NCBI GenBank assembly: GCA_030407315.1
Contig: JALQPE010002111.1
Coordinates: 1 to 64,000, forward strand
From: Asparagopsis taxiformis
Taxonomy: Eukaryota; Rhodophyta; Florideophyceae; Bonnemaisoniales; Bonnemaisoniaceae
Reading direction: 5' to 3'
Length of the DNA stretch: 64,000 nt
The first letter of the stretch is position 1, and each line of letters begins with the position of its first letter. Positions 42,494 to 51,270 of the stretch are shown one piece after another. A program made the translations under genes and the position numbers. The notes below the pieces were generated by a model. The model ran no database searches. It saw only the letters and a program-made list of their open reading frames with translations, and had not been told where the DNA came from.

Positions 42494-43513
42494 ATGATTT
42501 CTTTGCCAATTATCTCTGTTCTTGTTCTCTCGCTTATTGCTCTTTCTATATTCTGGAGGGAGAGCCTTGCTGAGGGAGGGAATTTTGCACCCGGAATCCA
42601 TCCCAAATCATTGGGAAAACAACGAAACCATGATTCTTCAAGTTCCGTGAATCACCAACAAGAACCATCCCAAGGGTTCCTACCACCTCTACTTTTCGAT
42701 GATAAACAGGGAGATTCTGGTCCCATAGCACCACCAACACCACCAAGTATATCTTCTTCGTCTCCTCCTACCGTTACTGTACTCACTACGAATGCAATCC
42801 CACCAACAACAGCCTCTACTGAGGCTACGACGCAATCAAGTTTTTCTTCTACTTCCATTTCTACGTTTGCTGTATCCTCTACTATTGCAGTCCTGCCAAC
42901 TACAGCCACGACCGGAGCTACAACGCTGCCAACTATACCAAGTTCACCTCCTACGTCTCCTCCTACCAGTACTGCATTCACTATGACTTCTACCTTTATA
43001 ACAACTGCAGTTCCAGTTACCGCAGCCCCCGTAGCGACAACTTGTGGACCACAAAGAGATGCACTAAGAAACGCTGAAAACAAGGAGGAGAGTTGTCTAC
43101 TTATTTTGTCAAGGGCTTCCAATGACCTCAGATTGGCTCGGATGGAGAGAATGGAAGCGGAAAGGAGGGTTGAAATGGGAGAGAACAATTTGAGAGAAGC
43201 CACTGGAAATATAAGACGCATTCTCGGAGCAATTCGAGCCACCAGAAGTTCTTTGAGATTTGCCACTGGAAGGAGGAGAAGAGAATTGCAAAATAGGTTG
43301 CAACTTTTGCTCCGCAGCCTTCGACCAGCTCGACGCCAAAGAAATCTTGCAGCGAGATCTCTGCGGGGTTCAAGAACGCGTCTGGCAGCAGCTTTGAATC
43401 AGGAGAATAGGGTGAATGGATCTGTGAGGACTCTTGAGGATACACTGGAATCTGTTCGTGACAGACTCATATCACTTCGAGCACTGTATCTGCAATGTAG
43501 GAATGGTTTTTAG
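42494..43513 (+). CDS. Secreted Thr-rich coiled-coil protein, paralogue 2
   Basis: 339 codons from the first ATG; the upstream in-frame TTG at 42452 is less likely. N-terminal hydrophobic signal (ISLPIISVLVLSLIALSIF), then a Thr/Ser/Pro-rich stretch with repeated PPT and TATTGATT-like words, then TCGPQRDALRNAENKEESC and a basic Arg-rich coiled coil ending LISLRALYLQC. All three conserved cysteines are present. The coiled coil aligns along its length with paralogue 1, with GAIRATR/SGIRATR shared. Function unknown. Confidence 0.8.
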   Translation: MISLPIISVLVLSLIALSIFWRESLAEGGNFAPGIHPKSLGKQRNHDSSSSVNHQQEPSQGFLPPLLFDDKQGDSGPIAPPTPPSISSSSPPTVTVLTTNAIPPTTASTEATTQSSFSSTSISTFAVSSTIAVLPTTATTGATTLPTIPSSPPTSPPTSTAFTMTSTFITTAVPVTAAPVATTCGPQRDALRNAENKEESCLLILSRASNDLRLARMERMEAERRVEMGENNLREATGNIRRILGAIRATRSSLRFATGRRRRELQNRLQLLLRSLRPARRQRNLAARSLRGSRTRLAAALNQENRVNGSVRTLEDTLESVRDRLISLRALYLQCRNGF

Positions 43514-45274
43514 TTGTGTGATCAAATAGACGTGAGCTGATTGCTGTGATTCTTTTCAACGATGCATGCCATGCTTTTGGTCGACCAGAAATGGCACGCT
43601 CATTTGCAAATGCCATGAAAGAGATACATCAATGTTTGACCTGAAAGAGCCACCGCTCTCAAACTTGTTGGCCCAGCATAGGTTGACAATATAAGTGCAA
43701 AATGATGGACATCATTACTCGCTGGAAATAGATCGCACGAGCATATACGATTGGACTGAAGAGATGTTATTGCTATTTGTTGAGAAATTGATGGTAGATA
43801 TATGCGAGTAGCTCGTTTTGGTATGAAGAAAAGCAATTGGTTGGTTTTTTTCTAGATAGAAGATAGATGTGCTGCCTTGCTCGAATGGAAAAAGCGCGAG
43901 CTGTAAACAGGGCATGATCGGGAGCGGCAGCGCACGTGCGCATGTAAATTGTGTGAATCGACATGGACGACATCTGGAAGCAGAACGGTGACATTGTGGC
44001 CAATGGTGGGCGCGGTGTAAGCTCCTCCTCTAGATATTGGAGAGTGCGCTTGTCCTAGAAAGTGGCAAAAATGTGCGCTTTGTATTCGCGCGCGACATGT
44101 ATCAAGCGGAACGAGTGTTGTTATTGTTGTAGATGTGGAGTGAGTTTCTTGAAGAAATATCGGAGAGCGCGCACATCAACGAGAGTGAATTAGTGCGGCG
44201 CGAGAAAATCGATGCGGCAGTTAAAATTAGAAAATTGTGGCACATCAATTCCATCCGATGCTTCTAAACTCCGTAAAGTACAGCGCTCATCGCTTTACGT
44301 TTTTGATCAGCACTGATCAAACGTGTCTGCCGCCAACTCACCAGCGCCACTTCTGTGCATGTGATAAAACTTATCAACTGACCGTTTGCAGTTCCATAAC
44401 TGCCGACGGAAAGCAAACGCGGCGCCACCACATGAGTTTGACAAAGTGAACGGCTTGTCTAGCTCGTATTTGGGACGCGTTGAAAACGTGCACATAAACG
44501 CAGCGCGACCGCAATTGTTCCTCCTGACGCGGGCAAGCGATATCGCGCCGTCGTTGTGCCATTTCGTGCACAATTATCGAGACGTGCGCAGGATACAGCA
44601 AGTCAGCGCGTGAAATTTCTCCAAATTAACAGCCTGCTTGTTGCATTGTTGCTGCTTTGTGTTGCAGAAAGTAAGGCTCAAACTGTCGTGGATCGACGAA
44701 TCTCACATTTTGTTGCCCGTTTTATGACGACCTCTGATGACGACGACATGTATCATCAGCCACTTTGATTCGCCTGTTGCATCCATCCATCGGATTACAG
44801 ACAACTAAAATCCTGCTGGGCTAAGCCACAATATCTCCCTTCATTTGCAACCGGCACACACCACCGGCAACTTGCCTTAGTTTTTACAATGATGCTTCGT
44901 GCAGAGAGTGGTGTTTGTGATAAAACGTCTTCACGTGGTACCCAGCCGTGCCTCGCTGATTAGATTTGCTGTGAATTGCTGTATTGATACGACGCTGTTG
45001 TTATGTGCCGCAACATATGGAACTGTCTGCTTACCATTCCTTTGTCTAATTTCTCTAAACACCACAACCTCTGACGTTGCACGACACCCGTGCCGTATAT
45101 ATTCCGAATACTTCCTTGTGCACATGGTTTATACGCCACATACCATTACATAATACCTCTTCCAACTATTGCTCCTGTCTCATCAATCTCACGACTACTT
45201 ATAAACACGCATTATCTGCGCTTGGTTCGATCGATCCCATTCCTGCCCTCAACGCTCCACCGTCGCACTACACA
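43514..45274. other. Intergenic with small palindrome and TATA box
   Basis: About 1.8 kb without a supported gene. It contains the 20-nt palindrome TTTGATCAGCACTGATCAAA near 44305, and TATAAA at 45200-45205, about 70 bp before the next ATG. Confidence 0.4.
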
Positions 45275-45919
45275 ATGGAAGTGAAGCATCTATTCTTCGT
45301 CCTTTTACTCGCTTCTGTTCTACACCGCCCATCTATCTCTGCCAGTGTCCCTTCCGACCAGCATGTGCAGCTACAATCGGTCAGCACTGATGCGCACAAC
45401 GGCACGCCGCTACTGTCGATTTTGGCTCGACAGAGCGACGATGGGGACCCATGTCAAACCGAGAGAGATGCACTTGTCAATGCAAGAGAAAAGGTCCGGA
45501 CATGCGAGCTGTTGCTACAACGCGCTGCCAAGGCGGTTTCAGAACTTGTGAAGGATGTCATGGAGGCCGAACAGGATCTCGAAGAAGTGGAGGACCGGTA
45601 CTCGGAAGCTGCTGCAGAAGAACGCTCGATTCGTAGCTCACTTCGAGCCATTGAGGCTCAACTGCGAGGACCAAACCCCAATGAACAACAGATTACTAGA
45701 AAAAGGACCGAACTTCAAAGACAACTTCAAACCGTGCAACGGGATCGAGCTGCCATCGGTGACGACCTTGACAGCGCGCGGGCGGTGGTTCGAGGAAAGA
45801 GAGCTGAGTTGTCAGATAAGATTGAAGAGGTTCAAGATCGGGAAACGCAGTTGTCAAATGCAGAGGTGATATCGAGGAGTCTGATGGGCGAACTGGTGGA
45901 ATGTGAGGACAACTCGTAG
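45275..45919 (+). CDS. Secreted coiled-coil protein, paralogue 3
   Basis: 214 codons from the ATG at 45275. Signal peptide MEVKHLFFVLLLASVLHRPSISA, then a short Ser/Thr-containing linker without the long Thr/Pro region of its paralogues. The rest is a long acidic coiled coil starting DPCQTERDALVNAREKVRTC, which matches CGPQRDALRNAENKEESC of paralogue 2, and ending MGELVECEDNS. Cys spacing (C-x16-C, then a C-terminal Cys) is shared. It is more acidic than the other two, so the three could interact as complementary coils (speculative). Confidence 0.8.
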   Translation: MEVKHLFFVLLLASVLHRPSISASVPSDQHVQLQSVSTDAHNGTPLLSILARQSDDGDPCQTERDALVNAREKVRTCELLLQRAAKAVSELVKDVMEAEQDLEEVEDRYSEAAAEERSIRSSLRAIEAQLRGPNPNEQQITRKRTELQRQLQTVQRDRAAIGDDLDSARAVVRGKRAELSDKIEEVQDRETQLSNAEVISRSLMGELVECEDNS

Positions 45920-46216
45920 GCAATTCATTAGTTTGATATGCGTAACCGGGGGAGGGGGGTCCCTTTTATAATATAAAGAACTGCTAACCGAGTTTGACCA
46001 GCCGAGAACGATGGGTAGGAAGTAGTTGTAATGAACGGTGGCTGTCCGACGCGTCATGATCACACTTGTTGAGAAAAAAGATTTATACCATTTAAAATCG
46101 ATTGCTTTACTCCTCCGCGGCAAGCAAGCGACGCCAACGAGCTAGAAACAAATGACGCTACATCTAACAAAACCTAACAAGCTACACCACCGCGCTGCGC
46201 TGCGCTGCACCACAGC

Positions 46217-47971
46217 TCAAGTCGTCTTGGTGGACGCGAACAATCTGGCCACTTCTGCGCCCTGCGCCGCTTTTTGCAGAAACGGATGCGACAGCAATTG
46301 ACTCGCTGAGGCGCGTCGAGCGGGGTTCAACACCAGACACCAACTGATAAAGTCGTTGAATTCCGGCGACCATTTATTGGGCGATTGCAGCTTTGGTGGC
46401 GGCTGTGTCGTGATGAGGAACATGGCGCGCAGCGGTTTCTCATCCATATGCGGCGGTTCCCATTCGGCGCATTCGATGGCCAGAATTCCGACACTCCACA
46501 AGTCCACTTTGTAGTCGTATTCGCTCTGTCGGATCAATTCGGGCGCCATCCAATACGGCGTCCCGACACACGTCGTTCGCTTCTTGCGCTCCTCGGTGAG
46601 CTCGGCGCAGAATCCAAAATCAGCCAGCTTGACCTGTCCGTTGGCCGTGATCAACACGTTGTCCGATTTGATGTCGCGATGCAATCGCTTCATGCCGTGC
46701 ATGAATTTCAAGCCTTTGAGCACTTCGCGTAGCACAAAGGCGATTTCGCCCTCCGACATGTCGGCGCGTAGTCGCTGGTAATTTTCCAACACATCGGTCA
46801 GACACCCGCCATCCATGTACTCCATAGAGATCCACATGTGCCCTGAAAAGTTGTACGTCTCATGACATTTGATCAAGTTGGGATGGCGTGTGCAGCACAT
46901 CATACGGATCTCCATTTCAAGCGCGTCGGTTTCAGTCTTGTTCTCCGGCTTGACTTTCTTGAGCGCCACTTTCTCGCCGTTGGGCTTGGTGGCTACATAG
47001 ACACTACCCGAAGCGCCCTGTCCGATCTGTTTCATGTTGGAGAACACATCTGCCGGATTGGTATTATGAATGTACACGGGTTCAGCCGGCGCGATGGAGA
47101 GCGCGGCGGTGCGTCGACTAGGACGCGACGGCACCGCCGCGGCGGTGTGGCTCTTTGTCACGAGCGGGGGTCTGTCCGGAACGACGGGTCGTTTCGGAGT
47201 GATCTTTCCAGACGGGGGCGCTCTCGGCTGCGAGGGCGGCATCAATTGTTGACGCACATGCGGCGCCGGTGGCGGATGCGCCGGGGCATCCAGGCGATCC
47301 GCGGGCGGTTTTGGCACTGGAAGGCGCTCCCGGGGGTCGTCCTTTCGAGGGGACGGAAGCGGTGCGGGCGGTTTTCTCGGCGGAGTTTTCATGTTCTCCA
47401 CATGCGAATCCACCTGCACCATAGTCGCCACCTTTTTCGGCGGCTGCGGCGCGCCGTAGAGATACAATTGGAACGCTTTGAGCGCGGCCTCTGGATCTGT
47501 TTTGAAATCATCCTGTTGCAGGCCCTGTTTCAACAGCTCGGATTCCATGCGGGCCGGCAGACCCTTGAAGCCGGAGGAGGAATTGACGTCGGATTCGACG
47601 TGCACATTGTGCTCACTGCGCACGGGGAAGCCGATGGTCGCTTTAGCGGGCGGGAGAATTCGCTTGTCGGACGCATGGTGATGGGGATTGTTCTGGACGG
47701 GGCGTCGTGCGACTGGTTTTTTATGCGGTGGCGAGGCGCCGGGCTCGCGGGCGATGCGACGCGGCGGTTTGGGACGCGTCGGACGCTGTTGGACAGGGCG
47801 TGTCGGGCGGGACGGGGTGTTGACGCGGGTGTTTTCTTTGTTCCGCGAGGCGGGGACAGAGTCGGGGAATTGAACGGCGAGTGTCGGCGCATCGGATGTG
47901 GTTGAACTGGAGTCGTCGTCGAGAATTACGCGCGAAGTGAGCATGCGTTTGATGGTGGATAACATGTCCAT
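46217..47971 (-). CDS. PAK/STE20-like protein kinase with CRIB domain
   Basis: 584 codons from the first ATG (47971); the open frame continues upstream to 48160 without an ATG. A CRIB/p21-binding segment at about 112-160 (IGFPVRSEHNVHVESD then GFKGLP) should bind Rac/Cdc42-type GTPases. A Pro-rich region (about 170-290) follows, with KPPRK-type SH3-ligand-like motifs. Kinase domain about 309-565: glycine loop GQGASGSV, lysine in VALKK (K338), HRDIKSDN (431-438), DFG (451-453), and GTPYWMAPE ending 478, the STE20/PAK signature. All catalytic residues are present. Probable role: Rho-GTPase effector controlling cytoskeleton or polarity. Confidence 0.92.
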   Translation of the reverse strand: MDMLSTIKRMLTSRVILDDDSSSTTSDAPTLAVQFPDSVPASRNKENTRVNTPSRPTRPVQQRPTRPKPPRRIAREPGASPPHKKPVARRPVQNNPHHHASDKRILPPAKATIGFPVRSEHNVHVESDVNSSSGFKGLPARMESELLKQGLQQDDFKTDPEAALKAFQLYLYGAPQPPKKVATMVQVDSHVENMKTPPRKPPAPLPSPRKDDPRERLPVPKPPADRLDAPAHPPPAPHVRQQLMPPSQPRAPPSGKITPKRPVVPDRPPLVTKSHTAAAVPSRPSRRTAALSIAPAEPVYIHNTNPADVFSNMKQIGQGASGSVYVATKPNGEKVALKKVKPENKTETDALEMEIRMMCCTRHPNLIKCHETYNFSGHMWISMEYMDGGCLTDVLENYQRLRADMSEGEIAFVLREVLKGLKFMHGMKRLHRDIKSDNVLITANGQVKLADFGFCAELTEERKKRTTCVGTPYWMAPELIRQSEYDYKVDLWSVGILAIECAEWEPPHMDEKPLRAMFLITTQPPPKLQSPNKWSPEFNDFISWCLVLNPARRASASQLLSHPFLQKAAQGAEVARLFASTKTT

Positions 47972-48199
47972 GATGCGCGAGAATTGCAGAGCTGATGTGG
48001 GCGATGGGGAGAGCGACGAAGAGCGGATGGGCGATGATGGATTAAGTAACCATCGCGCGGAGATGGTAACTTGTGATTCTAGTTTAGGTGCTCGCAGTTG
48101 AATCGGACCGTTACGTCGGGAGATTGAAGCGTGTCGGTTACGAAATTTGCATCGGATCAATTATAATTACAAAACCAAATACATCCGTTCACACTCTTT

Positions 48200-49423
48200 T
48201 TATTTGTTCGCGTACATGTCCAACAACTCCTGCACGTCATCTTTAGAGCCGATGATCAACGGCATGCGTTGGTGCACCGAGTCGGGGATCACGTCCATGA
48301 CGCGCATATCGCCCGTGGTCGCCAACCCGCCCGCCTGTTCGACGAGGAAGCTCATCGGCGCGCACTCGTACAACAACCGCAGTTTCCCGTTGGGATTCTT
48401 CTTATCTCCGGGATAGCCAAACACGCCGCCGTACAACAACGTGCGATGCACATCTGCGACCAGCGAGCCGATGTATCGCGACGAGTATTTGACGCCCGAT
48501 TGTCCCGTGCCGTTCTTCAGCTTGTCGACGTACTCGCGCAGCACCGGGTCCCACTGCGGCGCATTGGCCTCGTTGAACGAGTAGATACTCCCGCGCTTCG
48601 GCAGCGTGATATTCGGATGCGTCAGTACAAACTCGCCAATCTGCGGGTCGAGCGTAAACCCGTTCACACCGTCGCCAGTGGTCAGCACCATCATGCACGA
48701 CGAAGAGTACATGCAGTATCCGGCGACAACCAGATTGGACCCCGGCTGCATCGTGTTGTACAGACAGGTGAGTTCGGTCTCGTCGATTTTACTCTCCCAA
48801 TCCGACGCGAGACAGCCGGTGTTTTGCACAAAGATGCCGAAGATCGTGCCGGTTGCAATTCCGGCGTCGATGTTACTCGAACCGTCCAACGGGTCGAACA
48901 CGGCCACGTAATTACCGGAATAGATCTCGTCCACCATTACCGGTTCGTCCTCCTCCTCCGACGCGATGATACCCATTTTGCCCGAGTATTTCAACGCGTT
49001 TTTCAACACCTCATTGGATAACACATCCAGTTTCTTCTGCTCCTCGCCCTGCACGTTGACCGAGCCGCCACCAGACTCGAGCCCGGTCAGATTGGTGATG
49101 CCTGCGCGCTGCACCAACGACGAGATCTTCTTGCACGCCAGCTGAATCGACGACATGAGTGACTGCATGTCCTGCAGATGCTCCGCATCCGCATTGTCCA
49201 TCGCCGCTTGTGTCATGTAGCGCGTCAATGTCATCGGTGACGTGTCGTTATCCACCAGCGGCGCCGATGCGGCAGGCGGTGCCGCGACCATGCGTGCGGT
49301 CGATGCGCGACGAGATGGCGCATTGCTTTCGCTCACGCGCGCACAAGTGGACGCACTGCCGGTGGTGAAGCTGCCGCCGACGCGCGGCGCCAGCGGTGTT
49401 GTGAATGCTGCGTGCTGTTGCAT
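48200..49423 (-). CDS. FBP: Fructose-1,6-bisphosphatase, plastid type
   Basis: 407 codons from the ATG at 49423. It hydrolyses fructose-1,6-bisphosphate to fructose-6-phosphate in the Calvin cycle or gluconeogenesis. The first ~65 residues are Ala/Ser/Thr/Arg-rich and poor in acids, consistent with plastid targeting. Metal-binding DPLDGSSN is at 177-184, with GYCMYSSSCMMV and YIGSLVADVHRTLLYGGVFGYPGD further on. A loop insertion with C204 and C220 matches the redox-regulatory loop of chloroplast FBPases; the third regulatory Cys of plants (CQPGS) is Met here (MQPGS). Divergent from the amino-acid transporter gene. Confidence 0.95.
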   Translation of the reverse strand: MQQHAAFTTPLAPRVGGSFTTGSASTCARVSESNAPSRRASTARMVAAPPAASAPLVDNDTSPMTLTRYMTQAAMDNADAEHLQDMQSLMSSIQLACKKISSLVQRAGITNLTGLESGGGSVNVQGEEQKKLDVLSNEVLKNALKYSGKMGIIASEEEDEPVMVDEIYSGNYVAVFDPLDGSSNIDAGIATGTIFGIFVQNTGCLASDWESKIDETELTCLYNTMQPGSNLVVAGYCMYSSSCMMVLTTGDGVNGFTLDPQIGEFVLTHPNITLPKRGSIYSFNEANAPQWDPVLREYVDKLKNGTGQSGVKYSSRYIGSLVADVHRTLLYGGVFGYPGDKKNPNGKLRLLYECAPMSFLVEQAGGLATTGDMRVMDVIPDSVHQRMPLIIGSKDDVQELLDMYANK

Positions 49424-49829
49424 AGTGAATTGAATGATGCAATGTGAGGAATTGATGCCGCTCAAGATGATGGCCTGTTGTTATGTTGTGATTCAAATTG
49501 TCGGTGTGTGGATGGCATCCAGTCGTGTATTGTGAGGCTCGTATTCGTTGGTTGTATCTCGTTGAGAAGATCGATCACCCGCGCCGTGATCCATTTTTTG
49601 ATCCATTTCCTCCCGGACACGTGTTCCAGTTGGACACGTACACAGTTAATTGCAAATTCAAGTGTCATGCTATCGTTGTAGCCGCCACCACCCGTCTTGT
49701 CACGACTCGACTCGTCTCGTCTCGTCTCGTCCCCGACTTGATATCCAGTTGTTGTCCTGTTTGCACATCCGCTCGCACATGCTTATTCAACATTAGCCGT
49801 AGCAGTGACACACAGTGTCATTGAAGAAA
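49424..49829. promoter_or_regulatory. Divergent promoter region with (CTCGT)n
   Basis: About 400 bp between FBPase (-) and the transporter (+). A pentanucleotide run CGACTCGACTCGTCTCGTCT lies near 49696-49730, about 100 bp before the transporter ATG. No TATA box is evident. Confidence 0.4.
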
Positions 49830-51188
49830 ATGCTCGAAACAAACTGGCCCAATGACACGGCAACCATTCAACATGACGCGCCATCACAATCAACAACGAC
49901 CTACCAAGATCTCATAACCGACATCGGTAACATGTTGAAAGCATTCATCGGCTTAAACTTCATGTACACCGCCTATGCCTTTTCCAAAGCCGGTCTCATC
50001 CGCGGATGTCTCGGTCTACTCGCCATCACACTGCTCACCGAGCACTGCTGCATACTGCTCGTCCGCGTGAAAAACAGCATGCCCGACCGTCTCAATCGCG
50101 CCGCGCCGCCAACGTACGGCGATATTGCGCGATTCGCGGGCGGCAAATCGGCCGAAAACGTGGTCAACCTCGCGCTAGTGCTGACCCAATTCGGATATTG
50201 CGTCGCCTATCTCATATTCATCTCGCAGACCATCCACGATATCTTCCATTCCACCGCGCCAGTGTGGATGTTTGTGCTCATCCCGCTCCCCTTTCTCTCC
50301 GCGCTCGCCATGCTGCGCTCCATCCGCTCGCTGGGGCCGTTCTCGCTGACGGCCAACGTCGCGCTGCTTGTCGGTTTTGTCGCGGTGGTGTCGTTCATCG
50401 CTAGTCATTTTCAATGGGCGCCGTCGCACCCGCCGCTATCGTCCTTTCCGCTATTTTTCGGCCAGATGACCGCGGCGTTGGAAGGTATCGGGTTGGTGAT
50501 TCCCGTCGAAACGTCCATGAGCGACCCGCGTCGATTCCCATTCGTGTTGCGCATCGCGCTCGTCATTCTCACGACCGTGCTGATGGTGGTGGGTGTGATG
50601 GGGTTTGTGACGTTTGGTGCTGATACGCACTCGATTCTGCTGCTCAATTTCGGTCAAACGCCGGTTGTTCTCGCGGTGAAATGTGTGCTGATTATCGGCA
50701 TTTTGTTTACGTATCCGCTGCAGATCATTCCAGTGTTTCAGTTTGCCGAGTCGTTTTCGAAGGGCGATGACGACATGGAGATGGAGGTGTTGCACGAGAC
50801 GACGTTGTTGGAAGCTAGCGATGATGATGAAGCGGTGTTATCGGAGACGGTAGAGCAGCATAATGGTGGTGGTGGCAAGTTTATTTCAAATGGACAAACA
50901 GTGTGCGTACGACTAGCAATCGTGTTGGTGACAGCGTTTGTAGCGATCTCAGCGGGCGCAAGTTTCGGTTTGTTCCTATCGTTTGTCGGGTCGTTGGGCG
51001 GCTCGTGTCTGGCGTATAGCGCACCGGCATGGCTACATTACGTGACGTTCAAAGGGGAGATGAGTCGATTGGAACGCGCCAAAGACGTGAGCATATTCGC
51101 GTTTGGTATTGTCGCAATGATGCTGGGATGTATCACGAGCATATGGGAAATGATGATGATCCATGCGGGAGAATCCACACCTTCTTGA
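49830..51188 (+). CDS. Amino-acid transporter, AAAP/SLC36-AVT type
   Basis: 452 codons from the ATG at 49830. Multi-pass protein with about 10-11 hydrophobic segments. The first has LKAFIGLNFMYTAYAFSKAG, the usual opening helix of Aa_trans proteins, followed by PPTYGDIARFAGGKSAENVV and FGYCVAYLIFISQTI. A hydrophilic acidic loop sits at about 320-355. Proton-coupled transport of neutral amino acids across the vacuolar/lysosomal or plasma membrane is expected; substrate and membrane are not determinable here. Its stop is 82 bp before the TPS start on the same strand. Confidence 0.9.
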   Translation: MLETNWPNDTATIQHDAPSQSTTTYQDLITDIGNMLKAFIGLNFMYTAYAFSKAGLIRGCLGLLAITLLTEHCCILLVRVKNSMPDRLNRAAPPTYGDIARFAGGKSAENVVNLALVLTQFGYCVAYLIFISQTIHDIFHSTAPVWMFVLIPLPFLSALAMLRSIRSLGPFSLTANVALLVGFVAVVSFIASHFQWAPSHPPLSSFPLFFGQMTAALEGIGLVIPVETSMSDPRRFPFVLRIALVILTTVLMVVGVMGFVTFGADTHSILLLNFGQTPVVLAVKCVLIIGILFTYPLQIIPVFQFAESFSKGDDDMEMEVLHETTLLEASDDDEAVLSETVEQHNGGGGKFISNGQTVCVRLAIVLVTAFVAISAGASFGLFLSFVGSLGGSCLAYSAPAWLHYVTFKGEMSRLERAKDVSIFAFGIVAMMLGCITSIWEMMMIHAGESTPS

Positions 51189-51270
51189 GTAGCATCGCGC
51201 GGTGTACATAGCGAATGGGACGTCGACAACGACTGACAATAGCCACTGAATAAAAGAAATATAACCCAAA

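Noticed and set aside
44299..44330. 20-nt palindrome TTTGATCAGCACTGATCAAA as an operator
   Set aside because: Isolated, no partner site and no gene close by; short palindromes of this size occur by chance.
46862..47905. 347-codon plus-strand ORF
   Set aside because: Antisense of the CRIB kinase; Arg/Gly-rich shadow.
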